Source of the DNA: Undibacterium sp. KW1 | GTDB taxonomy: Bacteria > Pseudomonadota > Gammaproteobacteria > Burkholderiales > Burkholderiaceae_D | Direction: 5' to 3' | Assembly (NCBI RefSeq): GCF_009937955.1 | Contig: NZ_AP018440.1 | Span: 71,602-135,601 of the forward strand | DNA length: 64,000 bases | Part shown: positions 25,218 to 35,000 of the stretch, piece by piece | Position numbering within the stretch: the stretch's first letter is position 1 | Layout: the number at the start of each line of letters is the position of its first letter | Program-made: the position numbers and the translations under genes | Notes under the pieces: model-generated | Databases searched by the model: none | Told to the model about the DNA's origin: nothing | The model's input: the letters and a program-made list of their open reading frames with translations, nothing else

Positions 25218-25970
25218 CTATTTGATTCGAAATATGACATCAACGGCCGACCTCAACTTTAAAGGGGGAATAGAAAATAAGTCTTCCCCAATTGCTTTGC
25301 GGCGCTCAACTTCTGAATAAGAAGTTGATTTCTCACTCACCAATCCAATTGCGGTACTTAGATTTTTAAGCTTTCCTTCAGTGATTGCCGTTACGGCACC
25401 CAAGCGCTTGCCATAGGCGCTCAACAATCCACTGGCTTTTCTTTGAGCGTCTTTGGCCGCCTCAATAGACAAATCCAATTCAATTTGGTCTCGTAAAGTG
25501 GAATCGAAAGAGGTTTCAACTTTATCGATGTTACTCAACTTGAGAAGGGAAAACATAATGGCTTGCCAATTTTTCAAGTCACGTATTTTGAGAACAACTC
25601 TATAACTCAGTTGATAAATTGGCTCAGCCGTATTTGGGTTGGCAACATCTTTTTTCATCTCTTTTCTCGCGTCGCGAATAATCATGTCTTCTTCCTGTAT
25701 ACCTTGCATTGCAACTATAGACTTAATTTCCGACACTCGCGCCATCGCGATGGAAAGCGCCTTTTCTGAATCAATATCGCTAACGTTTACGTCAAAATTG
25801 ATTTCTCCAAAGTCTGGATTTACCTGTATATAGGCGATACCTGTACTATGAATAAACGGATAATCTGGTAATTGAGATGCAATTCCCGAATTATGAAAAC
25901 ACAACGCGATACCAAGGAAAAGTATTTTCTTAATCGCAGTGGCGAAATCTTGAAATGAGCGAGTTAGCAT
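25218..25970 (-). CDS. secreted SIMPL-domain (DUF541) protein
   Basis: 250 residues. A basic, hydrophobic N-terminus (IKKILFLGIALCFHNSGIAS) is a probable signal peptide with cleavage near residue 32. The rest fits the SIMPL/DUF541 family: repeated beta-alpha units with GIAYIQVNPDFGEINFDV and the long helix LSIEAAKDAQRKASGLLSAYGKRLG. SIMPL proteins are periplasmic or outer-membrane associated and their role is poorly defined. It stands alone, with IS ends on one side (25148) and an IS3 remnant on the other. Confidence 0.8.
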   Translation of the reverse strand: MLTRSFQDFATAIKKILFLGIALCFHNSGIASQLPDYPFIHSTGIAYIQVNPDFGEINFDVNVSDIDSEKALSIAMARVSEIKSIVAMQGIQEEDMIIRDARKEMKKDVANPNTAEPIYQLSYRVVLKIRDLKNWQAIMFSLLKLSNIDKVETSFDSTLRDQIELDLSIEAAKDAQRKASGLLSAYGKRLGAVTAITEGKLKNLSTAIGLVSEKSTSYSEVERRKAIGEDLFSIPPLKLRSAVDVIFRIK

Positions 25971-26157
25971 AATCCGTTTATTTAGAACGAGGGGTTGAAA
26001 AAAAACAAAAACTTGATAGGGATTAATATTATTCTTTTAACAATTACAAATCAAGCTCAATTTATAAATTTGCTGAGTCAGGAAGTTCATAGGTCACTAC
26101 ATGTTGATTTACACTGAAAATTGCCCCTAGGAAGTGCAGCGTAAAACTTGGACTGGT

Positions 26158-26415
26158 TTATGCCGTGAATCCGAAGCTTTCTCGGTATTCTAGGGGACTG
26201 AGTGAGCCAAGGGATATTTTAATGCGCTTTTCGTTATACCAGCGAATATAAGAATCAACTACCTGAATGAATTGCTCAACGGTCGTAGTCTGCCAGTCCC
26301 GAGGGTAGAGCAACTCTGTCTTCAACCGTCCGAAGAAGCCCTCGCAGGCGGCATTGTCGGGTAAGCATCCTTTGCGCATCATCGAACGAACAGCTTTGCG
26401 TTGTGTATCCTTGAG
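26158..26415 (-). pseudogene. IS3-family (IS150-like) OrfB, C-terminal remnant
   Basis: The reading SMMRKGCLPDNAACEGFFGRL...WYNEKRIKISLGSLSPLEYRE is the C-terminal part of an IS150-group OrfB, with the catalytic Glu position in NAACEGFFGRLKTEL. Everything upstream of about 26415 is missing. It is unrelated in sequence to the IS3 element at 22054. Confidence 0.85.
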
Positions 26416-26557
26416 AGCCACCAAGGCCAACGATAGTGGGTGCCACGATAAGACTAAACGACAGGTCGGTCTTCGCCGCCGTTGGCTAGCCCAATGTGCC
26501 CCCCGCTCCTTTTATAAGAAAACTAAGCCGGTGATGCCATATTGGTAAAAGAGTCTA

Positions 26558-26579
26558 AAAGCCACCTTTTGGTGGCTTT
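26558..26579. terminator. probable rho-independent terminator
   Basis: A perfect 9-bp stem (AAAGCCACC/GGTGGCTTT) with a TTTT loop followed by GACTTTCT. A and T tracts flank both sides, so it could work in either direction. Confidence 0.6.
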
Positions 26580-26652
26580 GACTTTCTGGATGGCGATCTT
26601 TGATTATACGTCACATTAGTTCTCTATTTTCAGGACTAGCTGCAGTTAAATA

Positions 26653-26936
26653 TTAATTTACTAAGTTTGGGATTGTAGCTATAACTCGACGTTTCTCAAA
26701 CGTTCTGACCCTGTCATAGTCCCAGAAACCAACAGTGCTACTAGATACATCAACTACCACGCGGGGCTCCAGGATATTTCCTGGCACGACGCAATACCCC
26801 CCAACGCGCAGATCGCCAGTTTCTAAATAGCCACTTCGCCACTCATCGCCAAAACGCAAATGGCGCTTGAGCCAGTTATTGGCGCGTTCAGTTGCCTCCG
26901 GGGTTGGCTTGACGGTAAGCTCACAACCTACCTACC
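26653..26936 (-). pseudogene. remnant of an unrecognised protein
   Basis: An open frame of ~94 codons without a usable start codon: CELTVKPTPEATERANNWLK, then RFGDEWRSGYLETGDLR and a stop at 26653. The sequence is protein-like over its whole length and ends naturally, so this is probably the 3' end of a longer gene. I recognise no family. A TTG at 26859 gives a 68-residue version with no ribosome site. Confidence 0.4.
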
Positions 26937-27011
26937 GTGTGCAAGTACGGAGCCATCGAATGCTCTAGGGAACGTCAGATTTAGTTCTAAGGAATATCTG
27001 ATTAAGTTCTA

Positions 27012-27844
27012 GGGGCTGTTAACATTCAATAAAATGTGTTTACATTCGGTATTCGACAAATAGGATACCGAAATGCAAAGCGACCGCAAGATGTTAAGAG
27101 ATGATCAATGGAAGAAGATAGAAGCCTTGTTACCTGGGAAAGTGGGTGATCCGGGGCGGTCAGGAGAGAATAATCGTCAATTTGTTGAAGCTGTTTTATG
27201 GATAGTGCGAACCAGTTCACCCTGGCGTGATTTACCAGCGGAATTAGGGAATTGGCATACGACCAATACGCGTTTTAAGCGCTGGGGTGAAGCAGGTGTA
27301 TGGCAAGAAATAGTGGAAGCAGTGAGCGGCGATCGGGATATGGAAGCGCTGATGATTGATAGCACGGTGGTGAGAGCACATCAACATGCCTCAGGTGCTG
27401 CAAAAAAGAAGGGCGTCAAGCGATAGGACGTTCACGCGGCGGCCTGACCAGCAAAATACACGTCGCGGTGGATGCGCTTGGCAATCCTGTGCGCTGGTTA
27501 CTGACAGGGGGAGAGCAATCCGATATGAATCAAGGTTTGCCATTGATTAAAGGGTTTCAGGCGAAGGCGATATTGGCCGACAAAGGTTATGACTCGAATG
27601 TTTTTGTGGATTACATTCATGCCAACGGGATGCTGGCCGTTATTCCGCCAAAGAAAAACAGATTGGTGCAGCGTGAATATGACCGCCACTTATACAAAGA
27701 TAGAAATGTTGTTGAACGTTTTTTCAATCGCATAAAGCAATTCCGTAGGCTTGCAACACGGTATGAAAAATTGGATAGAAACTTCCTTTCCTTCATCAAT
27801 CTTGTATTTGCTTACCTTTGGATTTATTGAATGTTAACAGCCCC
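27012..27844 (+). mobile_element. IS5-family element, 833 bp
   Basis: Perfect inverted repeats of about 21 bp (GGGGCTGTTAACATTCAATAA at both tips) flanked by the dinucleotide TA on each side (27010-27011 and 27845-27846), which is the duplication expected for the IS427-like group of IS5. Confidence 0.92.
27073..27830 (+). CDS. IS5-family transposase made by programmed -1 frameshift
   Basis: The first frame (27073-27426) encodes the N-terminal domain (DDQWKKIEALLPGK...) and the first catalytic Asp (MIDSTVVRAHQHASG). The second frame (to 27830) has the second Asp (LADKGYDS) and the Glu (NVVERFFNRIKQFRRLATRYEK). The frames overlap at the perfect slippery heptamer A_AAA_AAG, 27402-27408. A -1 slip there gives AKKEGRQAIGRSRGGLTSK and a complete transposase of about 250 residues. 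This frameshift is a known feature of the family and is not a defect. Confidence 0.9.
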
Positions 27845-27979
27845 TAATTTTCTTTGATTTTCAATCATGTGACGAACAGAGAATAAAAGCGTCTTCATAA
27901 CATGATTATCTTCAGAGATTTGGGGAGGTAACTCGCCAATTTTTTCACTTTTCGTGCGATGTCTCGCACCTTGGGCACA

Positions 27980-28107
27980 CTATGACCCTTGCATGCGCAT
28001 CAAGCGCCTGCGAACCCTAGACAAGTTCGCCAGTGCACAGGTCACAAACAAGCGATGCGCATTCTTTTGCAAACCACGATATCTGACTTTGGTAAATCCA
28101 AAGGTCG
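27980..28107 (-). pseudogene. IS5-family transposase, C-terminal remnant
   Basis: The complement reads FGFTKVRYRGLQKNAHRLF then VTCALANLSRVRRRL and a stop. This is the C-terminus of IS5-group transposases (TKVRYRGL..N). It differs in sequence from the three IS5-family elements in the window. Confidence 0.7.
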
Positions 28108-28138
28108 CGGTAGGGTTATGATATACACAGGTCAATGA

Positions 28139-28174
28139 ACAAGGCGTCAATTCAATATTGAATTGACGCCTTGT
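28139..28174. terminator. 36-bp perfect palindrome, probable terminator of the MACPF-like gene
   Basis: The 36 bases are their own reverse complement, giving an 18-bp stem with almost no loop. It lies 44 bp after the stop of the large minus-strand gene and is followed on the plus strand by CTGTTTT. A terminator is the simplest reading; a protein-binding palindrome is possible. Confidence 0.55.
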
Positions 28175-28217
28175 CTGTTTTGGTCATGCGGTTTTTACGA
28201 GAACGTCTGGCTTGTTT

Positions 28218-31200
28218 TTATTTCGCCTGTATATTCCCCAGCAGGAGCAAATCACCTGGTACATCACAACTGCTGAAGCTGATGTAATTGCCTGAAGGGA
28301 ATAGCAGGTTTTTCAGCGCAAAGACAGAAACCGCTTCAAAATTGATGGACAGTTTTTTCTCTATCTGTGGTGGGATCTGGCTATTGATACGCTGGTTGAC
28401 CTGGCTCTTGAGGTCATCTGATCCGCTGGGTCCGCCGCCTGACATATGGCCTTCCACCTTGACCCCTGTGCTTTGCATGGCGATGTTGATCTTCTGGTTG
28501 CGGCCGTCACCGCCCACTGACAAAGGCATGAAGGCTTGTACATTCAGACTGACTTCGGTGCTGAGGTCTTTGTCTGAGGTGCTGGTGCAATTGAAGAAGC
28601 AGGGATAGAACGTGGTTGACGAATGCTCTTTATAATTCATGACCTGATTTTGGGTGCCGCCATAAACAAGCTGTCCATTCGACTGGACTTTCAGGGTGGT
28701 GCCGTTCAGACTCCAGGCGATGTCATTACCGCCGGGGATGGAGTAGGTATAGCGCGTCGTTGATCCGCCGCCCTGACCGGAAACACTGCTGCTATGGTTG
28801 AGCGGGCTCAGGTCGACGGTGGCAGTCACGCTGGCGCTGGTGAAGGTGGCTGTCCAGGCCTTGGCGCTGCTGCCGGGGTTCTGGCCTTGCAGTGTCCAGC
28901 CATTATTGCGCAGGCTTTGCGGCAGTATGTCGCGGAACACCAGTTGAGAGCTGACGATCATGCTGGTGTTCTGACCCTGTGGCAGCGGTTCAGGCACGTT
29001 GTTGAGTGAAGCCAGCGAGTAATTGAGCAGGTCACGCCCTCCAGTCATAATGTAGAGCTGCAACATCTGGTTGCCGCTGGCGGTCTGCAGGGGCTTGAAC
29101 AGGAAGTTGCTGGGTTTTAAGGCGGGCAGGGTGGGGATCTCCGTCAGGTCCAGCTGGTTGATCAGGTAGACCACCGGGTTCTGCGTGAAGTAAGCCTGTA
29201 CAGCCTTGTTGAATTCGACCTTGGTGGCGTCACTGAGCCGGATATTGCCTATCGAAAATGCACCTTGCAGCATATTCAGTTCTACCCTGAGTACGTCATG
29301 GTTCTGGTTGCCAACCTTGACCTGGCCGTTGACCTTGCCCAAGGGTACGTAGGCCGTCATGGTTTCGCCGGTGATGTTTTGCGGCGGATCACATACCTCC
29401 GGAGCAGAACCTATCTTGGTACATACCTTCATCGTACCCTTGAGAATTTCCATGTCCAGCCTGGCTGTATTGTTGCTGTTGACGCTGAATTCCAGTTTGG
29501 GGTAACCATACTCGACTTCAAAATAGGTGTTGATGGTGACATTGCCCGGATATTTTTCTGAAGTAGAGACGACGATCCTGTTCTTGTAAGTGGTCGATGT
29601 CTTTAACTCTTCATACTGGATGGCAAGGACGCGGTTGATTTCTGACAAGCCCATGTTGAACACGACGTCCCAGCCATTGGTGCAGCTGCCTTGCTGATAT
29701 AGCGCTGTCAGCAGGTTTTCTTTGGATGGCAGGGCGAATGCCTTGAGGGCGGCATGATCCGCTTCTGGCGCAATTGCCCTGCGTGCTACCGGGCCTGCCA
29801 GTGCACTGACAGCAGGTGTGACCATGCGCAGCCTGGCCAGCATGGCCGGGTCGACGATACGCGCTTCCAGTACAAAGGATAGACGCAGGGTGACTGTGCC
29901 TGAGGTAAAACGCAAGCCGCGATTGGTCTGGGTTGCTGGGAAAGAAATTTCCCAGGTAGAGAACGGTGTCACCCGGCTGACACCTTCTGACCAGGATTCA
30001 CCATGATCAGAGAAGGTCGGGCTGTTATCTTCACACTGATAGCCATAGATGCGTTCGCGCCATGGTGTGCGGAAGCTCAACCGGTCACGGTTCATGTCGC
30101 GGTCATTGAAAGGGTTGCCGTTATAGGCAAGCCGCAGCAGGTATTGCCCGCTGTCGGTACCCGCGACACCTTCGACAGTGGCCAGCACGGCAATGATGCG
30201 GGCATTGGCATACTTATAGAAGACAGCATTGTCCAGGAAGATGGTCTGGCTGTAGATATTGCCGTTGGTCAGCTCTTGCGGATTGACGCCCTCGATCACG
30301 AATTCTATGGGTTTGGTGCGCACCGGCTGGTAAGGTGCCAGCGCACTCTTTGCCGCCAGGGTGCGGCCGTGTTGCTGCACGATGGCGGCGCTGAACTTGA
30401 GCAGACTGAAAGACGTAATTGGTGTAGCTGCCTGCAGGTAGGCATATTGCAATGCCTGGTCCTGCGTCAGGAAAGCCCTGGCCAGTATGGTCAGCATCTG
30501 GTTCTGCATATAGGTCAGCTGGCCAGTCAGGCCCATCAGATCGATGGCAGAACGGTCAAGGTCCTTGACATTGGCAGGATTGAGTTTATTTTGCAGCTCG
30601 GCCAGTCGGGCTGCCTGACGGGCATTGAGTTCTTGCTGCAATTGATTGGTATAGATGTTGCGCTGTATGGTGTGCAATGAAGATTCTGCACCGGCGACAG
30701 CCTTGCCGCGCAATACCATGATCTTGAAGGCGGTCTGCAATGCAGCCTTTTCTGCCTTGACATCGGGGCCGGTTGCCATCACCTGGTCAAAATAAAGCGA
30801 CATCTCATCCCATGACTGGCTTGAGGGATTGCCAAACTGCCCGGCATCGAGGCCGTCAAGTGCGGCTTGTGCACCATTGAGTCCTGTCAGGCCGGTGCTG
30901 ATGCCGGTATACAGTTTTTGCGTGGCGTTGAGTACATTCAGGGTTTTCTGTATGCGTTGCGCCATCAGCCCCAGGTCCTTGACAGCAGAAATGGACGAGG
31001 CCGGAATCAAGAAGGACGTACCCAGGCTGAACAGGTTGGTCGCCACATCCAGACCAAACTTGATGATCTCCATGGTTTCCCATTTTTCGACCGCGGACTT
31101 GTACTGTTGCGTGGCGACATCCACATCCCCTCTGGCATGCAACAGTTGCTTGTTGAGTTCATTGAGTTTTGTCTGCTGTTGTGCAGCTTCAGCCTTGCCC

Positions 31201-33236
31201 TGGTCTATCATTGACTGGTAAAAGCCCTGCATGTCTTTTTGCTGAGCGATATTAGCATCGACAATGCCACTGACCAGCTTGCCTGATTCGATGATGTTTT
31301 CATTGAGGGTCTTGCCGACATCGATGACCAGTTCCTGCAGGCGGCGGTTAGCCATGCGCTGTTCATTCTGCACCAGTTGCAGCTGGATACGGTCAAGGTA
31401 GCCGAGAATTTTCTGTACATATTGCTGGTAATCGTCGAATGGCAGAATCGGTACGAAGGCGCCTGATTCCGGGTCGTTGACAAAATTCGCCAGGTCCATG
31501 GCGCGCACGCGCAGGACGATCACTTCGGGGTCGTCGGGCAGGACAGGTATCCAGCTGGCTATCCAGTTCAGGTAACGGCGCATCAGTAATTGCAGGCCAT
31601 CGTTTGCGCAGGCTGACTGGTCGCTCAGCACGGCTTCGGCAAAGCTCATTGAATATTGCAGACTGTTGATCAGCTTCGGTACAGCTTCCTGATCAGGCGA
31701 CAGGCGCACATCTCCAGCCAGTATGGGTACTGCGCCGGCGCCGCTGCCTTGCAGACCAAAGCGCAGGCCGTCCACAATCACGCTATAGCGGTCACCTGCC
31801 CGGTTGCGCACTACCAGTGCCCCGAGAAATTCGTCGCAGGCCAGCTTGAGCTGGTCGTAACCGGCGTCACTCAATTCCAGCTGGCGCGGCTGCCCCTTGC
31901 TGCGCATGTCAAACACTTGGGCATACAGGCTCAGGTTCTTGCCAGGCACAGCAAAGGCGGCATTGGTCTTCAGGGCCAGCACATTGGCAAACAGGGTGAA
32001 ATTGATGACCTCGGAGGCGGCGACGAACTGCATCTCGCCTATGTCAAGGCGGGCCTTGTAGACATTGATGTTTGGCGTAGCGATGAAGGATGTTACATCA
32101 TTGAAATCGGCTGGCAGCATGCGTTCAAAATCGCGGTCGTCATAGACCATGAAGTTGGCTTGCACATTGTCGCGATATTTCTGCACCATCGCCCCCTTGA
32201 ATACCCGCTGCCAGAGCAAGAGCCGCTTCTGTTCTATCATCACCCCCATGCTGGCGAGCGTTACCTTGCTGACGGTCTGTTCGGTAAACTGTTCTTGCAG
32301 GGTAAACAGGCTAAAGCTGGCATTGGGGTTGAACAAGGCAAAGATACTGTTCTTTTGCGACCAGATTTTGTCCAGCCAGGACTGGTTTTGCAGGCTGTTA
32401 GTAAATGCCGCGCTATTGCTGAGGCACAAGACCTTGCCATATTCAGCCACCAGGCCAAATACGCCTGTCTTGCTGTCAGTGGTGAACTGCACAAAATCCT
32501 GTGAACCCGGGCCGGACAGGATGTTATTGCCATTGGCATAGGCTTCTTCGATGCGGGTAAATTTTTCTGGCATGTAGGCAAATACCTGCAGGATGGTGTC
32601 GCCAAATTCCAGTGCCGACACATAGTGCGTGCCGTATTGCTTAAAGGACGCCAGAACCCGTTCTGCATCGCTTTGCACCAATTGATCACCATAGTCTTGC
32701 TGACGACTGCGGCCTGCATGGGGCAGCTTGGTGATGTCAGACATGAAGCTCTCTGTCAGGTGATAGGCTGCATCGGGCTGACGTGGCCGCGCATGCACCA
32801 GAATGCCGCCAGTCTGTGACGCATGAGTGACTTCACTGTCAACACGACGCAATTTCACCAATGCATAGCGATAGTCTGCCTTGGTCAGGTCAACGCCGAT
32901 TGCGCCGGACAACTGTTGTAGCGAAGCGGTGCTCTGATAGGCGCCGCCAAGCAGGGCGCCGGCGCCGATCTGTACCGCGTCAATGTCAGCAGCCGGGGTC
33001 AGTATCTGGTAAGGGATAAGCGCATCAAGCAGGCTCAGTGCATTGTTGTGCAGGCTGATGTCGGGATAAGTCCAGGTACCGCGTTCCATCGATACGGCGG
33101 GCGCGGCGGGCGTCATGGCTTCGTCCGTGGTCGGGTAGAGAATATTGAGTTTGTTTCGTGCCGGATCCCAGTCTGGATTGAGGCCGATGGTGAGGTTGGT
33201 GGAAAATCCCAAGACAAAGCTGGAGGTAGTCATCAT
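28218..33236 (-). CDS. large predicted pore-forming/lipid-binding protein: MACPF-like, helical and P47/TULIP-like modules
   Basis: 1,672 residues from the first of two ATG codons after AAGGAAG; no signal peptide. Residues ~60-350 look like a MACPF domain: the signature QYGTHYVSALEFGDT (GTHY at 202-205) is the clearest evidence, within a stretch that includes SMERGTWTYPDIS near 50. Residues ~620-760 are coiled coil (ANIAQQKDMQGFYQSMIDQG...) and lead into a hydrophobic segment (FGLDVATNLFSLGTSFLIP, ~725-745), like alpha-pore-forming toxins. After a beta-rich middle, residues ~1180-1450 begin GSCTNGWDVVFNMGLSEINR, which resembles clostridial P47/OrfX (TULIP lipid-binding) domains. The combination suggests a membrane-attacking toxin, possibly against eukaryotic hosts. 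The lack of a signal peptide implies lysis or a contractile/other export route. MACPF assignment is fairly firm; TULIP and pore-helix assignments are inference. Confidence 0.7.
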   Translation of the reverse strand: MMTTSSFVLGFSTNLTIGLNPDWDPARNKLNILYPTTDEAMTPAAPAVSMERGTWTYPDISLHNNALSLLDALIPYQILTPAADIDAVQIGAGALLGGAYQSTASLQQLSGAIGVDLTKADYRYALVKLRRVDSEVTHASQTGGILVHARPRQPDAAYHLTESFMSDITKLPHAGRSRQQDYGDQLVQSDAERVLASFKQYGTHYVSALEFGDTILQVFAYMPEKFTRIEEAYANGNNILSGPGSQDFVQFTTDSKTGVFGLVAEYGKVLCLSNSAAFTNSLQNQSWLDKIWSQKNSIFALFNPNASFSLFTLQEQFTEQTVSKVTLASMGVMIEQKRLLLWQRVFKGAMVQKYRDNVQANFMVYDDRDFERMLPADFNDVTSFIATPNINVYKARLDIGEMQFVAASEVINFTLFANVLALKTNAAFAVPGKNLSLYAQVFDMRSKGQPRQLELSDAGYDQLKLACDEFLGALVVRNRAGDRYSVIVDGLRFGLQGSGAGAVPILAGDVRLSPDQEAVPKLINSLQYSMSFAEAVLSDQSACANDGLQLLMRRYLNWIASWIPVLPDDPEVIVLRVRAMDLANFVNDPESGAFVPILPFDDYQQYVQKILGYLDRIQLQLVQNEQRMANRRLQELVIDVGKTLNENIIESGKLVSGIVDANIAQQKDMQGFYQSMIDQGKAEAAQQQTKLNELNKQLLHARGDVDVATQQYKSAVEKWETMEIIKFGLDVATNLFSLGTSFLIPASSISAVKDLGLMAQRIQKTLNVLNATQKLYTGISTGLTGLNGAQAALDGLDAGQFGNPSSQSWDEMSLYFDQVMATGPDVKAEKAALQTAFKIMVLRGKAVAGAESSLHTIQRNIYTNQLQQELNARQAARLAELQNKLNPANVKDLDRSAIDLMGLTGQLTYMQNQMLTILARAFLTQDQALQYAYLQAATPITSFSLLKFSAAIVQQHGRTLAAKSALAPYQPVRTKPIEFVIEGVNPQELTNGNIYSQTIFLDNAVFYKYANARIIAVLATVEGVAGTDSGQYLLRLAYNGNPFNDRDMNRDRLSFRTPWRERIYGYQCEDNSPTFSDHGESWSEGVSRVTPFSTWEISFPATQTNRGLRFTSGTVTLRLSFVLEARIVDPAMLARLRMVTPAVSALAGPVARRAIAPEADHAALKAFALPSKENLLTALYQQGSCTNGWDVVFNMGLSEINRVLAIQYEELKTSTTYKNRIVVSTSEKYPGNVTINTYFEVEYGYPKLEFSVNSNNTARLDMEILKGTMKVCTKIGSAPEVCDPPQNITGETMTAYVPLGKVNGQVKVGNQNHDVLRVELNMLQGAFSIGNIRLSDATKVEFNKAVQAYFTQNPVVYLINQLDLTEIPTLPALKPSNFLFKPLQTASGNQMLQLYIMTGGRDLLNYSLASLNNVPEPLPQGQNTSMIVSSQLVFRDILPQSLRNNGWTLQGQNPGSSAKAWTATFTSASVTATVDLSPLNHSSSVSGQGGGSTTRYTYSIPGGNDIAWSLNGTTLKVQSNGQLVYGGTQNQVMNYKEHSSTTFYPCFFNCTSTSDKDLSTEVSLNVQAFMPLSVGGDGRNQKINIAMQSTGVKVEGHMSGGGPSGSDDLKSQVNQRINSQIPPQIEKKLSINFEAVSVFALKNLLFPSGNYISFSSCDVPGDLLLLGNIQAK

Positions 33237-34737
33237 GTCTTCCTTGTGTATTGCCGGTCAGTCATGATGCATGGGTACAGGTCACGAGTAGGCCACGAAT
33301 TGTGGTCATGCCTGATCGTACCGGACACCCGCCGGGCAGGCTGCCAGGGAGGGGAGGGCACAAGGACGCAACATGCTTGCCGGGCTGTTTGATCTTGTTG
33401 AACAACGATTCATGTGTTGCGCGGCAAAAATTCATACAACGTACTCTTGCTGCCGGCACCGCATGTGCTGCCTGGTTGGATAACGGTGTTCTTTTTAGCA
33501 ACAACAATTATCTAATAGGCTAGATTAATTATAAATATTAGACCTTGAGGCAGCAAGGAAGATTTCAAATAAATAACTATTATTTGATTTCCTGGTATCA
33601 CCCGGCGGGCTGGAATTGCCGGTGCAGTCAAGCTGGGGTCGTGCCGAGATAATGGCAAAATTATCACATAACACTTTCAGTTATATAGAGTGAAAAAATT
33701 CGCAATTATTTGCATAAGTGCCTATTTTCCCGACCCAGCATCTTGCAACAGCATTTCCCTTTTCCTGATCACTACTCTCATCTTCCTATCGCAGATCTTG
33801 AGAATGAAGAACAGCGACGTTTAGAAAGCGCACGCGACTGACATTTACAGAACTCACGCAAAGCGCATAGATATAGTATGTAGCACTGGGGTAATGGCTC
33901 CTTCCATCTGGATGCACGTAGCATGCTCAAGAGCGCCTATCGATCATCGCCACCTGTTGAAAACAGACTAATCGTTGGTGATGCCATCAATTAGGGAAGT
34001 CTTAATAGTTCCCAATAGGTTATCGCACAATCACTTGAATGAATTGCCGACGGAGGGGATTAGCGCAAATTGCGTGACTAACCCTTCGCGCAATGGCGCG
34101 ATTCAATTTTGCCAGGCTATCACGCTCTTTTTTACCCATTCTTTCATGAGCAAGATTTGAAGAAATATATATGAGTGAAGCAAATTAAATTAACAATCAT
34201 TATCAAAATATAATTCTTAATTAGCAATTATACATGATAAATTGTTGTCTATTACTTACTTTTTAATTGGGCAGTCAAATGAACAAAACTTGAAATAACT
34301 TCTAAAGCTAATGGTCAAACTCAAGGCAAGCAAGAATCTAAGTGTCTTTGTAAGTGCTTTGGGTATGTAAGTTGATGACAAAGTGCCCTGTCTTCTTGTC
34401 CCACCATTTCATTATCTACGATGCTGTTGTTAAGAAAAAACCTGGTGTTGAATTGTTGAGTCGGGCAGCATTGCGGCCTTTAGATCCAATTCTTGTGGTA
34501 GGTAGGCCCACCTGGTCGGAAATGATAGGTAATCGAAGTTGGAGATCCCTGGGAGGTGTGGAAGGAAAGGGATTTTTAGCATCCGCTGAGTTTTAGGCTA
34601 TTTCGACGATGGCGAAAGGTGTCCGTGCATTGTCTTTGGGGACGTGGGATCTGTACATGTATTCTGGTGAATTGCCAACGAATACTGGCGTTAGCGCCCC
34701 GCAGCCGGTTAACTGCTAACGAAAGGGAAATAATAGA
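33237..34737. other. 1.5-kb region with no convincing gene
   Basis: AT-rich DNA between the MACPF-like gene and the small-gene array; it should hold the promoter of the former. Around 33790-34000 a plus-strand frame has protein-like sense (LENEEQRRLES ... GNGSFHLDARSMLKSAYR ... VENRLIVGDAI) but contains two in-frame stops (TGA and TAG). It may be a decayed gene. Short ORFs at 33975 and 34354 show no supporting features. Confidence 0.5.
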
Positions 34738-34980
34738 ATGTTTGATAACATTGAATCTATGCAGGAAATGAAGAAGCGGCTTGGGGACTCTGGCGCTGCT
34801 GGTCAAGTCAATGCGGTCATCGCTGCAATTGCTGCAATCAACAGGGCTTCAGGCCAGCTAGACCAAGGTAATCGCGCCACTGCTCTCTTCCACCTGGCTG
34901 CTGCGCTGACTGGCACCCAAGAATCCGCAGTAGCGGCGCTTGAGGATGCTGTTTTCATTGCGCAACCATCGACCTACTGA
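34738..34980 (+). CDS. small Ala-rich hypothetical protein
   Basis: 80 residues, mostly predicted helix (QVNAVIAAIAAINRASGQLD...). The start follows GAAAGGGAAATAATAG. It is the first gene of a run of same-strand small genes. No family recognised. Confidence 0.6.
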   Translation: MFDNIESMQEMKKRLGDSGAAGQVNAVIAAIAAINRASGQLDQGNRATALFHLAAALTGTQESAVAALEDAVFIAQPSTY

Positions 34981-35000
34981 CCGAGGAAAATATAGTAGTC

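Noticed and set aside
30003..30680. Antisense ORFs within the MACPF-like gene (30003-30680, 31656-32504)
   Set aside because: The minus-strand frame is continuous for 5 kb with clear domain features; these are overlapping by-products.
34354..34596. 80-codon ORF ahead of the small-gene array
   Set aside because: No ribosome site and no protein-like pattern; ends in what appears to be non-coding DNA.
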